Assembly (NCBI GenBank): GCA_018343915.1
Contig: JABRWF010000005.1
Coordinates: 3,569,001 to 3,633,000, forward strand
From: Agroathelia rolfsii
Lineage: Eukaryota; Basidiomycota; Agaricomycetes; Amylocorticiales; Amylocorticiaceae
Length of the DNA stretch: 64,000 bases
Direction of reading: 5' to 3'
Positions 12,922 to 23,565 of this stretch are shown here, piece by piece. The notes beneath the pieces are model-generated. The model was given only the letters and a program-made list of their open reading frames with translations. It was not told the DNA's origin and did no database searches. Position 1 is the stretch's first letter. The number at the start of each line of letters is the position of its first letter. The position numbers and the translations under genes were made by a program.

Positions 12922-14148
12922 CTAGTGGCCCCAACGCAGAATGCCCTCATAAATGGAGTACATGACAGCCGCGTTGGGAACGACGCGCATCAGGTGGGCA
13001 CTGAGACCACCGTACAGGGCCGCAGCACCCTCCTCCTTGATAACCAATTTTAGTGTCTGGAGGAGGCCATTATACTTGTTGCCTGGCTGCCGTAGCCTTG
13101 TGCGTAGAACCTATCACAACATCAGGATTTGTCAAGGGCACAGGATCATATCCACTCACTTCGTGGGGGTATGTTATCAGACTCGCAACACATTTCGCTG
13201 TACCAGCACTTCCCAGCATGCCCAGCCATTCAATACTAGGCGATCCACTGGACGCTGACAGTCGCTTCAGACGCTCGTACAGCACCCATTGGATCGTACC
13301 CTCTGTCACACCGAGGTAAGATGCACTCAGGCCCTTGTAAAAGCCCGTCACGCCCTCTTTTTTGACAATATCTGTGATGGTTTTGAGCACACCGGCAGAT
13401 CGCGTGCCGTCGCGCGAGACGGCAAGCTGAAGCCTCGTCTTCACTACCCAGATAGGATTCGTCGCCGTGCTGGTCGCGACACCCGCGCATGCGGCAGCGG
13501 CGAGATGGACGTACGAGTTCTCTACGCCATGATTGAAGTGGTTCGCGATGAACTGCTTGCCGTTGCCGTACGTGAAGAAGTTGATGGATCGGGCAGGGAT
13601 GACGCCGACGAGCGTAGGCCCCAAGCCTTTGAACAGTGCTCTTGGGGACTCATTGCGATAGATGTCCCTGTGAGTAGTCGCATCAGATAACGCAAAAAAG
13701 GGCATAAATAGAGCATATATGTAGCTTACCCGAGTATTTTGCCCGTCTCCACAAAATTGTAAAGCAGGCCGCCTGGCCTGGCGGACGGTCCAGGCAGCGT
13801 TGCTGCTCCCACACCTGCCCCTACGGTCGCTACAGAGCCTACGTGCACATGTGCAGCCTCCTTGAACAGACTGGACTGCAGGCGAGTTTTGACGACGTCG
13901 AAGGGAGAGGTGACGATGGCACCACACATGCCGCCAAGACTGTATATGCAATAATTGTAATGGATTAGAGAGACATGGAGCTGAGCTGGGTGATGGTAGA
14001 CTGACCCTCCAGATACAAAGTGTTGCCAGGGCGCAGGGGCGGGCTTTTGGACTGCTGACTGTACCATGCTGTCTGACTCTGGAGAGGTGGGGACGGGGGC
14101 AGGAGAGGAAGAGGACGAGGTAGGGAGAGTGGTACTGGCCGTGGACAT
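12922..14148 (-). CDS. RIM2: Mitochondrial carrier, pyrimidine-nucleotide (Rim2/SLC25A33-36) type
   Basis: An inner-membrane carrier, probably exchanging pyrimidine nucleotides. Three carrier signatures are visible, one per repeat: SPFDVVKTRLQ, NPIWVVKTRLQ and, across the intron near 13110-13160, YPHEVLRTRLRQ. Gly-rich helix motifs lie in between (LGGMCGAIVTSPFD; ALFKGLGPTLVGVIPARSINFF). The Trp after NPI and the YPHE form of the third motif fit Rim2-like carriers better than ADP/ATP carriers. The stop TAG is at 12922-12924 after ILRWGH. I choose the ATG at 14148, after which a Ser/Pro-rich matrix-side tail precedes WQHFVSGG. The frame is open further upstream to an ATG at 14271, but that would overlap the divergent amidotransferase gene, whose ATG lies 32 bp away. 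Confidence 0.88.
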
Positions 14149-14180
14149 GGTCGATGCAAGGACTTGCCGCCGGAGTTTGA

Positions 14181-16149
14181 ATGCCTCTGTCTCTGAAGCA
14201 AATGCTTGCTCGTCGACTATTCCACACTCGCACAAACGCACTCGTCCATCCGCCCTCGCTGCAGGCTGCAACGGGCCAGCTATCGGTCGCCATCAAGGAT
14301 AATATATGCACCGGAACATGGCCCACTACTTGTGCTTCTGCAATTCTCCAAGGTCGGTCTATCCATCCCAGGCACAGCGGTAACTCAATATTGACTGCAT
14401 ACAGGCTACACATCCCCGTATGCTGCAACCGTCGTCGATCTCCTAAATTCCAATGGTGTCCACATAGCTGGCACAACAAACTGTGATGAGTTTGGAATGG
14501 GGTAATTAACCCGTAGCTTCCTTCTCTGTATTGTTTTTGACTGGTCTCGTGTGCTAGTTCAGCCAATACACATACCATCTACGGCCCAGTCGTCAATCCA
14601 CATTCTGAAGAGAATGAACCCAGATCTGCGGGTGGGAGCTCAGGTGGAAGTGCTGCTGCCGTCGCCGCTGGGCTATGCGACGCGTGAGTTGCATGTTTTC
14701 GTACGCCCGGTGCCGTGCTTTCACTGACGGGTCTTCAGTGCACTCGCGTCCGACACGGGTGGTTCTACGCGCCTGCCTGCAGCTTACTGCGGTGTTGTAG
14801 GCCTGAAGCCATCTTATGGCCTTTTGAGCCGGTTAGTGCAGTATCAAGCCTATACTTGCCACAGACTTACACACTGCTTGTAGGTATGGCCTTATTTCAT
14901 TTGCAGACAGCCTAGATTGCGTAGGGATTGTCGGCAAGGATGTCCCGACCGTAGATTCAGTCTTCGGTACGACACCATCATCAAGTCTCTTCATCATTCG
15001 GGACTAACTTGCGAACATAGACATATTATGCACGTCTTCGCCTGACCCTCGTGATCCCACATCCGCTCCCGCCCATATACGTTCCGCTGCTACGCAGCTT
15101 GTCCAGTTAACCTTACAAAAGCTCGACAGTTCTGCGACTTCATCACAACCCCTTCGCGGTTTACGCATTGGCATACCTCTTGTAAGAAAGATACGGATCT
15201 GGGACTTTTGGTTCAACTCTAAGCTTCAATTCTACGCACAGGAATACTTCCCATCTACCCTCTCATCTCACTCAGTCACCCCTCTTAGACGGGTTTTAGC
15301 AGCTTTGAAAGCAAAAGGGGCCCAATTGCAAAGTGTTAGCTTACCGGCGACCAAGCGTGCACTCGGCGCTTACTACGTCCTCGCCAGTGCTGAAGCTAGC
15401 AGTAACCTTGCCCGATTTGATGGTGTGAGATACGGTAAGTTGTTTTCCTTACTATTTGTCGTGAATTTTCCCTTGCAAATTACATTCTTATCTTGATTCG
15501 CATAGGATCACGTGTAGCACCACCACCAGGTAGCCTACTCAGCAATACCACCGACGTATACGCCCACACACGTTCAAATGGGTTTGGCAAAGAAGTCAAG
15601 AAGAGACTCTTGCTTGGGACATATGCACTTTCAGCCGAGTAAGGCTCTTTTGCATGTCTGCTTCTTTTGACACATAGCACATACTAACCCCTTTCCACCA
15701 CTAGCGCGTTTGACAACTACTACCTCCAAGCCCAACGCATCCGTCTGAGAGTACGAGCTGATTTCGATGCCGTTTTCAGGGCGCCCCGGCTTCTTGTCCA
15801 TTCATCCGGAGTACCTTCTCCGTACTCAATAAGCCCTGAGGATGAATCGGAAGGCGTAGACGTCCTCCTTCACCCAACAGCTATCGGACCCGCGCCTCAG
15901 TTGGCAGAAGACACTGTCGACGGCTTGGCAGCTTACACGCAGGACGTGCTCACCGTGTCTGCCTCACTTGCAGGAGTACCTGCTATGAGCGTGCCCATCG
16001 GCATGGCGAGTGAGCATGAAAAACACGAGGACGGTGGATGGCAAGGGCCTGTGGGTGCTAGCATTGTTGGTCAATGGGGATGCGATAAGATCGTGGCTAG
16101 GGTTGGAAGGGAGGTCGAGGAAATTGTCAAGGGTCTCAGTCCACAATAA
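14181..16149 (+). CDS. HER2: Glutamyl-tRNA(Gln) amidotransferase subunit A, mitochondrial
   Basis: The amidase subunit of GatCAB/GatFAB, which turns Glu-tRNA(Gln) into Gln-tRNA(Gln) in mitochondria. The amidase-signature triad is complete: the Lys in [11 protein letters not shown], the cis-Ser in [16 protein letters not shown] and the nucleophile Ser in [16 protein letters not shown], followed by [18 protein letters not shown] and PIGMASEHE are further family marks. An in-frame TGA sits directly before the ATG at 14181 (14178-14180), so the start is 14181 or the Met at 14202. Either gives an Arg-rich presequence ([12 protein letters not shown]). About seven small introns; the end is KGLSPQ with TAA at 16147-16149. 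It forms a head-to-head pair with the carrier gene. Confidence 0.93.
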
Positions 16150-16729
16150 ATCGATCCACTTTTTTTTACTCATCATTGTTGCCGTGTTTGCATAGACCCT
16201 TGTTTAGAATTCATTATAAATTATTGTTCCTCCCCCCCTCCCCTTCATTTTCTCGTGTCTCGCCCTAATTCGGAGGACATTCCTGGCGTCTTTATTGATC
16301 ACGCAATATGATTCTGATTGATGGTCAATCTTAGGGAAGGATACATCAGCTGTACATGACTCGGATATTGTGATGATAAGTGCTTGACCAGTTGTCGAGT
16401 CATCCTTGTCTCTTACATCTTGTTGATCAATGACAATGATATTATGGATCCTCCAATAGTTTTTGAATCGTTTTGCGCTCAACAATTAGTGTATCATGAT
16501 CATTACTGTCACGGTGCCCGCTTTGCTTTATGACCCCCAATGCACCGACACTCAGTGATAGTGGAGGAGCCACTATTGTCTATCTAGACACAGCTCACTC
16601 AAGATAGAGTCGTAGTGCAACACATGATAGTCCTTAATTTATACGTGTACAGAACTCCCTTCCCCTTGACTCATCTTAGGAACCTCAGTAATAAGTCGTG
16701 ACTCGGGCGGCAGCAGTTCCTTCCCAAGA
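16150..16729. other. Intergenic, no gene seen
   Basis: 3' flank of the amidotransferase gene, then AT-rich DNA up to the first recognisable remnant of the F-box copy. Confidence 0.5.
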
Positions 16730-17139
16730 TGGCTTACCTCTGCGGTTGCGCAATGCGTATAATGACTCAGAGGACTCTAGTCTTGCGAGGATGTGCGATC
16801 AGTCTGCTTGTCGAGCTGTATTTGAAGATGAGAAAATACGTGAATGTTTTTTTTTTTTTCGATCAGTCCAAAAGTGATACATAAATTAATCATACATGAA
16901 ATACAGCATCTCGCCGCATGAGCGTAACCATTCCACTATTATACACCAAAAAATACCTCAAGGTGCGCGCTAGGCTCGAAGTGCAATTCCATATTCTAGA
17001 AGGGACTGAGATAGCATAAAGGTTCGAGTTGACGTACGTCACCCCCGTGCTCTGGTGAATGAGCAGGGGATAACACTTCGCGATCCTTTATGGCTCATGC
17101 GCATTCATTCTTCGCTAAGTTGGTGTCTTTTAATTAATA

Positions 17140-18057
17140 CTAGCATTACTCGTGCTCCGCACGCAATAAAAAATAAAAACCAAATTCTATCGGGTCAAAT
17201 TACCTTGAATCCAAATCATTGTGTTAAAATTTCATATAGCACTGGCAAACAGCCTAACATGATTAAAACGCTTGATTGGCTGTATGTGAGGGTAGAGAAA
17301 TACCTAGCATGCATCAGGTAAAATCTACCTCTATACACACAAAATAAATAACAAAATTCAAGTTTTCACAATGAGAAAAGGAAACGAAGTATGGTACCAA
17401 GATACAGATTGAACAACAACGCTTGCAAAGTGTAACGGATCAAGACCCTTCGGAGTGAGGCTGGCCAGTTTGGTGATACAACGCCTGTTACGTTGCTTTC
17501 AATATTTCTTATTTCTTCAATTTCTTGGCATTAGCTTACAATAGGCTTCCATTCCGCAAGGAATATGTTTACACTCATCAGTTGGTTTTCTTACATTTGT
17601 ATACTCGTAATTTTTATCTTAGGATAGGTATAAATATGGATTATGTATGTAGTCAAGTAGGACAGGTAATCGACACTATACCAGCTCTAAGTCTCTCTCT
17701 CTTTTGTGATTTGTCTCTTGTGACGTCCCTGGTTGGATGCTACACAAAAGCGGCTTAGACACTCATATTCAAATATTGACAAATTTTTGACGACTGATTT
17801 TTTATGACTAAAAGAATACAGGAATAAACGAAATGAGGATAGACAAAACAGGGCATGTGAAAATTTATGTTACGGGATCTAATTTTTCAACAACTAATAT
17901 TTTGAATGACAGGAGAAGTGAAAAAATTAGATCTAAATTTATGACGTTTGTGTGTACAGCGGTAGCTAAATGAGGATACTACAAATATGGCAAATAAAAT
18001 TTTATATTACGGGATCTAATTTTTTGACGTTTGTGTGTAGGCCTCCTTTTATTATTG
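17140..18057. mobile_element. 0.9 kb AT-rich insertion in the F-box pseudogene, possible non-autonomous element
   Basis: This block has no counterpart in the intact gene, where the flanking blocks are directly joined. ATTAC occurs at both edges (17146-17150 and 18059-18063), which could be a target duplication. It codes for nothing recognisable and holds imperfect direct repeats at its right end. The element type is undefined. Confidence 0.4.
17831..18039 (+). repeat. Imperfect direct repeats, 137 bp apart
   Basis: AAATGAGGATA-type units start at 17831 and 17968. Both continue to TTACGGGATCTAATTTTT (17870 and 18006). A second shared word, GACGTTTGTGTGTA, occurs at 17943 and 18025. Together they look like a diverged tandem or terminal repeat. 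Confidence 0.7.
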
Positions 18058-18480
18058 ACTATTACCTCTGAGCATGGTTTCCATGGAGAAACTAAACGAA
18101 AGAACCCTGGCGTACTTCTATAACTCAATAGAGCTGGTAAGCCTAACCCAAGCCTCATTTCAAGAGGATCGTAAAACAGGCTGGTCTTCCCTAATTCTTC
18201 GGATGGATGGCCAATCAATGTGCAGCATTAAGGGTCTTCTGAGCTACTACTGTGTTCTGTATTCGATGAAATATTCAATAGATAGAATTCTGAGAATGAT
18301 CCATATGCGGGAGTTAGCTAGTGGATGGACAAGCTGACTATATGCACTTCTCTTACAAGCCAGAAATAATTTCTTGTGTACTCCAGATTTTTATCTCTCC
18401 TCAGTCTCATGGACATGTTGAGACTGAAATCTACCGAGAGGACGATTTTACACCAAGGGAGACATGAACAAACCGACGAT

Positions 18481-19270
18481 CATCCAATTTCAAGACCAAA
18501 ATGACGGCCACCTTCGATCAAGTGAAAGCTTTTTCTTTTTTAATTACGTTTGTATACCGTATCATGTACTGAAGACAAACTACTGCGCAAATAATGAGGG
18601 AAGTGTGGAGGGTATAGGGGGAAATTAGGAGAAATCACGTGAAAGCTATTCTGCGGGCGAAGTGAGCTTTTTTTAATCTCTAGTATCTCTGAACTTGCTG
18701 ATATCGAATTTTGAAATACTTGATGTTGAAATGACTCCTCAGTTGGACATTTCAAAGTTTAAAAGTGTTGAAGCAATCACCAATTCATCCTCGTTCTTCC
18801 TGAGCACACCTCGTCAACTAATTCATTCATCCACTCTCTAATGGCCCACCCAATCTTGGATGCTATTTCAGAGCCGGCTATCAGCGTATTATAATCCTTA
18901 TTTGACCCTTACGACTGTGCATGCGTTTTTGTTTTACAGACTCAATGCATCTGAACCCGGCGATAGCACTGGGAGTATGCTACCATTTGAGTTCAGCGTT
19001 CATCTCCTGATCGAGCCGCAGCATTCAAAAGGTAGTCCCCTGATTCATTTCGGCGATGTTGATGATCGCTAACATTGCTGCGGCTTCTTCTTAAAAGGCC
19101 CTTTACGGCTGCGGAGTAATGCACTCATGATGACTCGAAGGGTACAAATATTGCAAATACTTTATCTTTGCTGTTACCAATGCTGTGCCGCAGTACATTG
19201 ATGATGCAAATCCGGGGATATGTGAGACTAACAGCGTATAATACCTAGTCATGTTCGAGAGTACGTTTGG
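18481..19270. other. Intergenic, no gene seen
   Basis: Between the duplicated flank (ending about 18480) and the F-box promoter. Only short frames without motifs. Confidence 0.45.
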
Positions 19271-19278
19271 TATATAAT
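19271..19278 (+). promoter_or_regulatory. TATA box of the F-box gene
   Basis: TATATAAT, about 75 bp upstream of the ATG at 19351. Confidence 0.5.
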
Positions 19279-19350
19279 CGTTCGAAGAACATTATGGAGT
19301 CTGTATTTCGTCACTGCTAGTGCACCCAATCTCTCCCTTTGACTCGAATT

Positions 19351-20550
19351 ATGGCTTCTAAATTCTCGTTCCAAGGTCTTACTAGCTGCATCGAAAATAA
19401 AAAAGCTGCTCAGTGAGTTTTATGTTGTCTGTTCATGACTCAAACCTTCACCGCCAATCTGACTGAATACTGCGAACACCATATCTTGCTTTTAATCTAG
19501 CAGGAAATCATCGCAAAATACTATGGCATACTATGAAGTAGCTCCTTTTATATCTCTCCCATCCGAGATACTTGAATACGTCATGGCATACCTTTCTCTC
19601 GGTTCGCACGCCGTGTTGTACCAGACCTGTCGCGCATTCCGACATCGCTATATGCGCCTCCACCTCGACCAAGACATTGAATTCTTCAAGGAGGCATGTC
19701 TCTCGTTGGGGTATAATGTGCCGGTAGCGCACTTGAGAGGCAAGGAAAATACTGCGCGAAAGCAGAATAGGATTCCCGATTATGTACATCTGGCGTGCTC
19801 GTTGGCTAGTCATGCGAGGAAATGTGATCACCCTGCTTGTAGGATTGTGTTTGAGGATGAGAAAATACATGAGCTGCTTATAACCTTTTTTTTTGGTCAC
19901 TCTTGCCAGGAAAAAAATTTAACAGATGATATTTTGCAGCATCTTACCCCTCAAGAGCGGATATACCGCCGTTATACACCAAGGAGTACCTCAAAGCGCA
20001 TCCCAAGCTTGAAGTACACTTCCAGATCCCCGAAGGGATCGAGATCATGCACAAGTTCAAGTTGAAGTATATCACCCTCCCGTCGGCTTTGCTATTAGGT
20101 CCAGACCCAGATAACAAGAGCAACATTGCACATAAAACGATGACGACGACGAAAACCACCAGATTAATTGATCACCTTCCCATTGGCGCGAGTCTGGCCA
20201 CAAACGCCGATCGACGCATCGCCGAGGTGACCCTCCAGATCGGTCTGCCCCGTGCATTGATAAATGAGCAGGGGATAACGCTCGTCGATCTTTTGTGGCT
20301 TATGTGTATCTGGTGCGCATCCATTCCTTGGCTAACTTAACCCCGTTTAATTAATACAGTAACATCTCTTAGCATGGAATCCATGGAGAAATTAAACGAA
20401 AGAATTCCAACGTACCACCATGGCCCAGCAGTGTTGAGTCTAGCCCAGGATCACCACCGAGGCGGAGGGACGGTTATGTGCTTGGACGGGTTTGAACGAT
20501 TGCAGGGTGGGACGTCGACCAGGCCTCATTTGAAGAGGATTATAAAATAA
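19351..20550 (+). CDS. F-box-like protein, four exons
   Basis: Probable substrate adaptor of an SCF ubiquitin ligase. Exons 19351-19412, 19501-19895, 19940-20305 and 20360-20550 join in frame to 337 residues. Introns are GTGAGT..CTGAC..TAG, GTCACT..TAACA..CAG (44 nt) and GTATCT..CTAAC..ACAG. The F-box-like segment is SLPSEILEYVMAYL..YQTCRAF, roughly residues 40-80. The middle carries KCDHPACRIVFEDEKIHELL and the C-terminal half YTKEYLKAHPKLEVHF and LINEQGITLVDLLWLM. The last exon is supported by its conserved reading in the decayed copy (LSMxSMEKLNER). Reading through the last intron would stop at 20340, but the splice signals and conservation favour the longer form. Exon 1 is supported mainly by frame and splice sites. 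Confidence 0.75.
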
Positions 20551-21000
20551 GCTAGCTTTCCCTGGTTGTTTTGGTGGACGGCCAATTCGGAATTTATGGT
20601 CAGTTGTGGATATTTGCATGGATATAATACCGGGGCTAGTGGTGCTATCTGCCATGGAAACGCATGGTAGCCAAGACCAAGGCTGCCAGTAGGGGGCTTG
20701 TTCCTAATGATCAAAGTCGTGTCGGAAATAATGTAAAATAGCAAAAACCATAACTCCAAGAGTCTTCTAATTCTGCTTTATATCGTATCGGTTTCTGTAC
20801 TTTACAAGATATTCAATAGGTAGAATTCTGAGAATACTACCTATGCGGGAGCTTGAGGGGGCCAGCTGAGTATATGCATCTTTCTTACCAGTTAGAAACA
20901 ATTTCTTGGGTACCCTAGATCTTTTATGACGCTTCCAGTGCTCTTCCATGGAGATCCAGGGACTGAGAGGGCGATTTTACATAAAGTCAATGGTAACTTT
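20551..21000. repeat. Duplicated 3' flank of the F-box gene
   Basis: 20570-20590 and 20752-20990 match 18180-18470 (shared words such as AGATATTCAATAGGTAGAATTCTGAGAAT and GAGAGGGCGATTTTACA with few changes). About 170 bp (20590-20755) is missing from the older copy. The duplication therefore covers flanking DNA, not only the gene. Confidence 0.65.
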
Positions 21001-21645
21001 GGGTCACTTCCGGTCTTCATATTTATTTCTAAAATCAAGGGGATGAGCTCCAGAAGTAATTCGCCTCAAGCGAAAGTGGCGGACATACCAAAAATACGGC
21101 ATTGCCCCTTTTCATAATTCAGGCTCTAGTTCTTTGGCCACGAGTTACTACAAGCTGATGAGGCGGCAAAACAAAACGGCGATCACTACCATTAGTGGCA
21201 TGCAAGGGATCATCGCTCATCGTTCATCATCCGTAATTAGTTATCAGTTCTTCACATGATCCTTGTAGTTATTCGGAGGGTAGTATGCGCTTTTCTCGCT
21301 TTATTCCCGTCGGCGTCGCTGTGGCGGCATGGCTGCGCAGATTGTGAAACTTTGGGAGCTATCAGGTAACATAGCAAGGCCACGGAAGTAAATGCACTTT
21401 ATTGTTTTAATTAGCGTTCTGTACTTTTCTCCGACATTCACGCCATAAGCCGCCCTTGTCAAAGCATTTTCAAGGTACTCTAATTTAGCGCCTCAATCTC
21501 AAGTGTAATAGTCGTAGCAACCAAAAATGGTAGGCTGACAACCCGCCAGGAGCAAGTCCCCCGGATGCGGACCGGGCGATGCATTAATGTTATGTAATCT
21601 AAGTTCAACTTCGAACCATCGGACCAAAGACGTCTCCTTGGTGTC
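21001..21645. other. Intergenic, no gene seen
   Basis: Only short frames without motifs before the next promoter. Confidence 0.45.
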
Positions 21646-21652
21646 TATATAA
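21646..21652 (+). promoter_or_regulatory. TATA box of the small Ser/Pro-rich gene
   Basis: TATATAA, about 105 bp upstream of the ATG at 21754, followed by a CT-rich leader. Confidence 0.5.
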
Positions 21653-21753
21653 CCACTCTTCTCTATATCCCTTGCTCCAACCACTACCACTTCCTTTCCT
21701 TTATATACGACACTTTCCTGCTCGACAAGTATTCCACTCGCCTCTCATCAGTC

Positions 21754-22423
21754 ATGGCAGCAATCTACTCTCCTCTGTTTACCTCTGGCCTGCAGCCACA
21801 CACTCCGCGCGGGAAGTACAACATGCGCCTGGATGTTTCGACATCTTCAATATCTTCTGGCTCTGGTGACCCTTCCGAGTATTCCCCAATCGATACCAAG
21901 TTCCCTGAGCAAGCGGACTCTCCGCCGCTCCCTCCTCTTGGTCCTGCATTCTCGGTCAATGTCAATGTGCCGCCGCCGACAACCACCAAGGGCAGCAGCC
22001 AGCCTAAGTTGAGGAAGCGTCGCAGCAGCCTCACTCCTGCGGCGGCTCCTATGCCTGGTGTCAAATCACCCAATCGTTCTGCCTCGTCTGCCGCCCGCAG
22101 TCGTGCGGGCTCTGTCGTCGCAATGACTGGAGGCCCGACAAGCACAGGTTTTGTTGGTCGCCTGAGGAGTGCCACTTTGTCTGGTATTGGTCATATTCGG
22201 TATTTCTTTTCTCCTTGAATTCAGTGGCTCCGTGTTTTCTGATCAATCCTGTCACAGTTCTAAGCGTGGCCTGAAATTTTTTGCTCCTCCCTCAAAGCCG
22301 GCGCCGACTACCCCCCTGCCGCCTATTCCTGTGGATCTATCAAGTGCTCCTGCCTCATCCTCCGGTCCAAAGCCCCCCACCCAGTCAATGGACGTTACCA
22401 TGCTTAATGGTAGCGGGCATTGA
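21754..22423 (+). CDS. Small Ser/Pro-rich basic protein, unknown function
   Basis: Two exons (21754-22199 and 22258-22423; intron GTATTT..TCACAG, 58 nt) give 203 residues. The protein is rich in Ser, Pro and Ala with a basic patch, PKLRKRRSSL, and RS/SR dipeptides; it ends SMDVTMLNGSGH. There is no signal peptide, membrane segment or recognised domain. A TATA box, a CT-rich leader and a long pyrimidine-rich 3' flank suggest a well-expressed short message. The basic Ser-rich cluster could be a phosphorylated nuclear-localisation stretch, which is only inference. The junction residues (GHIRSKRGLKFFAPPSKP) read smoothly across the intron, which supports the model. Confidence 0.7.
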
Positions 22424-23565
22424 GGCTTGTCTTCTATTCATACACGAAATCGTCGTACACTCGCAAACATGTCTCCACTTGTCAACTCTTCGATGTCGTA
22501 ATTTTTTTGTATGTGGTCACACCCGCCAAGGCTCCTCACGTATCATACTCTCGGACACTCTCTACTCCATCTTGTATCAAGACCCACCACATTTCCACCA
22601 CATCCAAAAATATTGTTACATAACTTACACCGCCTCCCCACCCCCTTAATTATCCTAATTTCATCCCCTCTCCCCTCCATTCTTGCCCAGGTAGTGCCTG
22701 GCTGTGCAACATGTGTATCATCATACAGACAGTCACTTTGCATCAATCTGGTTTTGATCGCCTCCTTGACTACTGACTACGCTATTATTCCTTTTTTTTT
22801 TTTTATCATCAATCATCTGCGATGCATTTCAACGGTCTTCTTTTTTGTCTTCATAATAATTTTCGTCTTTTTTTTTTTTCTACTTATGACGTCTGCCTAG
22901 TGCGATATCCATGATCTTTGGTGTTTATCTATGCCTTTATCTGTCCTGTCCTATGTTTCCCTCTTTTTCTTTTAGAAGGTTACGATTTTTTGGTGTTTTT
23001 AGGTACTGAATATATGTACTTGATGCTGGACCAAATACAATGCTTGCTATTGAACCCTTTTTGAACCACCCAGCATGGCCCATATGCATATGCAGTGCGC
23101 GCACCGCCTATAACCTCCTTGACGCCCATGAGATGATTTCGTCTGATAGCCGAACAGCGAGTGTAAGGTAAAAGAGCCTAAGCGACATGTCAAATGTCTT
23201 AACGCACACTTCTTCTCCCCATCAAGCGAAGTTGATCTGGAAGAATTCGCAGGGCCAATAGCGGACACTGAACTATATGCGACGGACAAGACTGACACGA
23301 CATCTCGCATTATTTATCATTGACATGTTAGGCTCGACCTTGGTTACCAACATGATAAGACTAACTATTAGGGACAAAACAAAGAAGCGCCACAACCAGT
23401 GACCAGAATTTGATTGGCTCAATGGATTTCCACATATATTCACAACACCAGAAGATTGGCAGGTCACGTCGGCCTTTGCTCCTGGCCGCGGCCGATCTGG
23501 CGCCACGCAGTTCAGCGCACGCACATGCGACAGATAATTCTGACTCTGAAATTGACCTTGTTCTC
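22424..23565. other. Pyrimidine-rich 3' UTR and intergenic DNA
   Basis: 22424-23000 is strongly T/C-rich with several T9-T12 runs, and no coding signal is seen. The rest is the 3' flank of the convergent lipase gene. Confidence 0.5.

Larger units (their letters stand above)
16730..18200 (+). pseudogene. Decayed copy of the F-box gene at 19351-20550
   Basis: Several blocks match the intact gene in the same order. 16733-16760 matches the region near 19583 (ATGGCTTACCT-type sequence). 16790-16850 matches 19812-19880 (..TTTGAAGATGAGAAAATACGTGA..). 16918-17020 matches 19945-20050, reading YTKKYLKVRARLEVQFHILEG against YTKEYLKAHPKLEVHFQIPEG. 17050-17140 matches 20260-20360 (NEQGITLRDPLWLM against NEQGITLVDLLWLM). 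18063-18110 matches exon 4 (LSMVSMEKLNER against LSMESMEKLNER). The F-box region and about 190 nt of the middle are missing, there are stops and frame shifts, and about 0.9 kb is inserted near the last intron/exon border. Confidence 0.72.

Noticed and set aside
13070..14578. A 502-codon minus-strand open frame
   Set aside because: It overlaps the carrier exons only in part and its first half is in the wrong frame. Carrier motifs and splice sites show the real gene ends at 12922 and starts at 14148.
20306..20340. Stop codon after DLLWLMCIWCASIPWLT as the end of the F-box protein
   Set aside because: The segment is a good intron (GTATCT, CTAAC, ACAG) and the next exon is conserved in the decayed copy.
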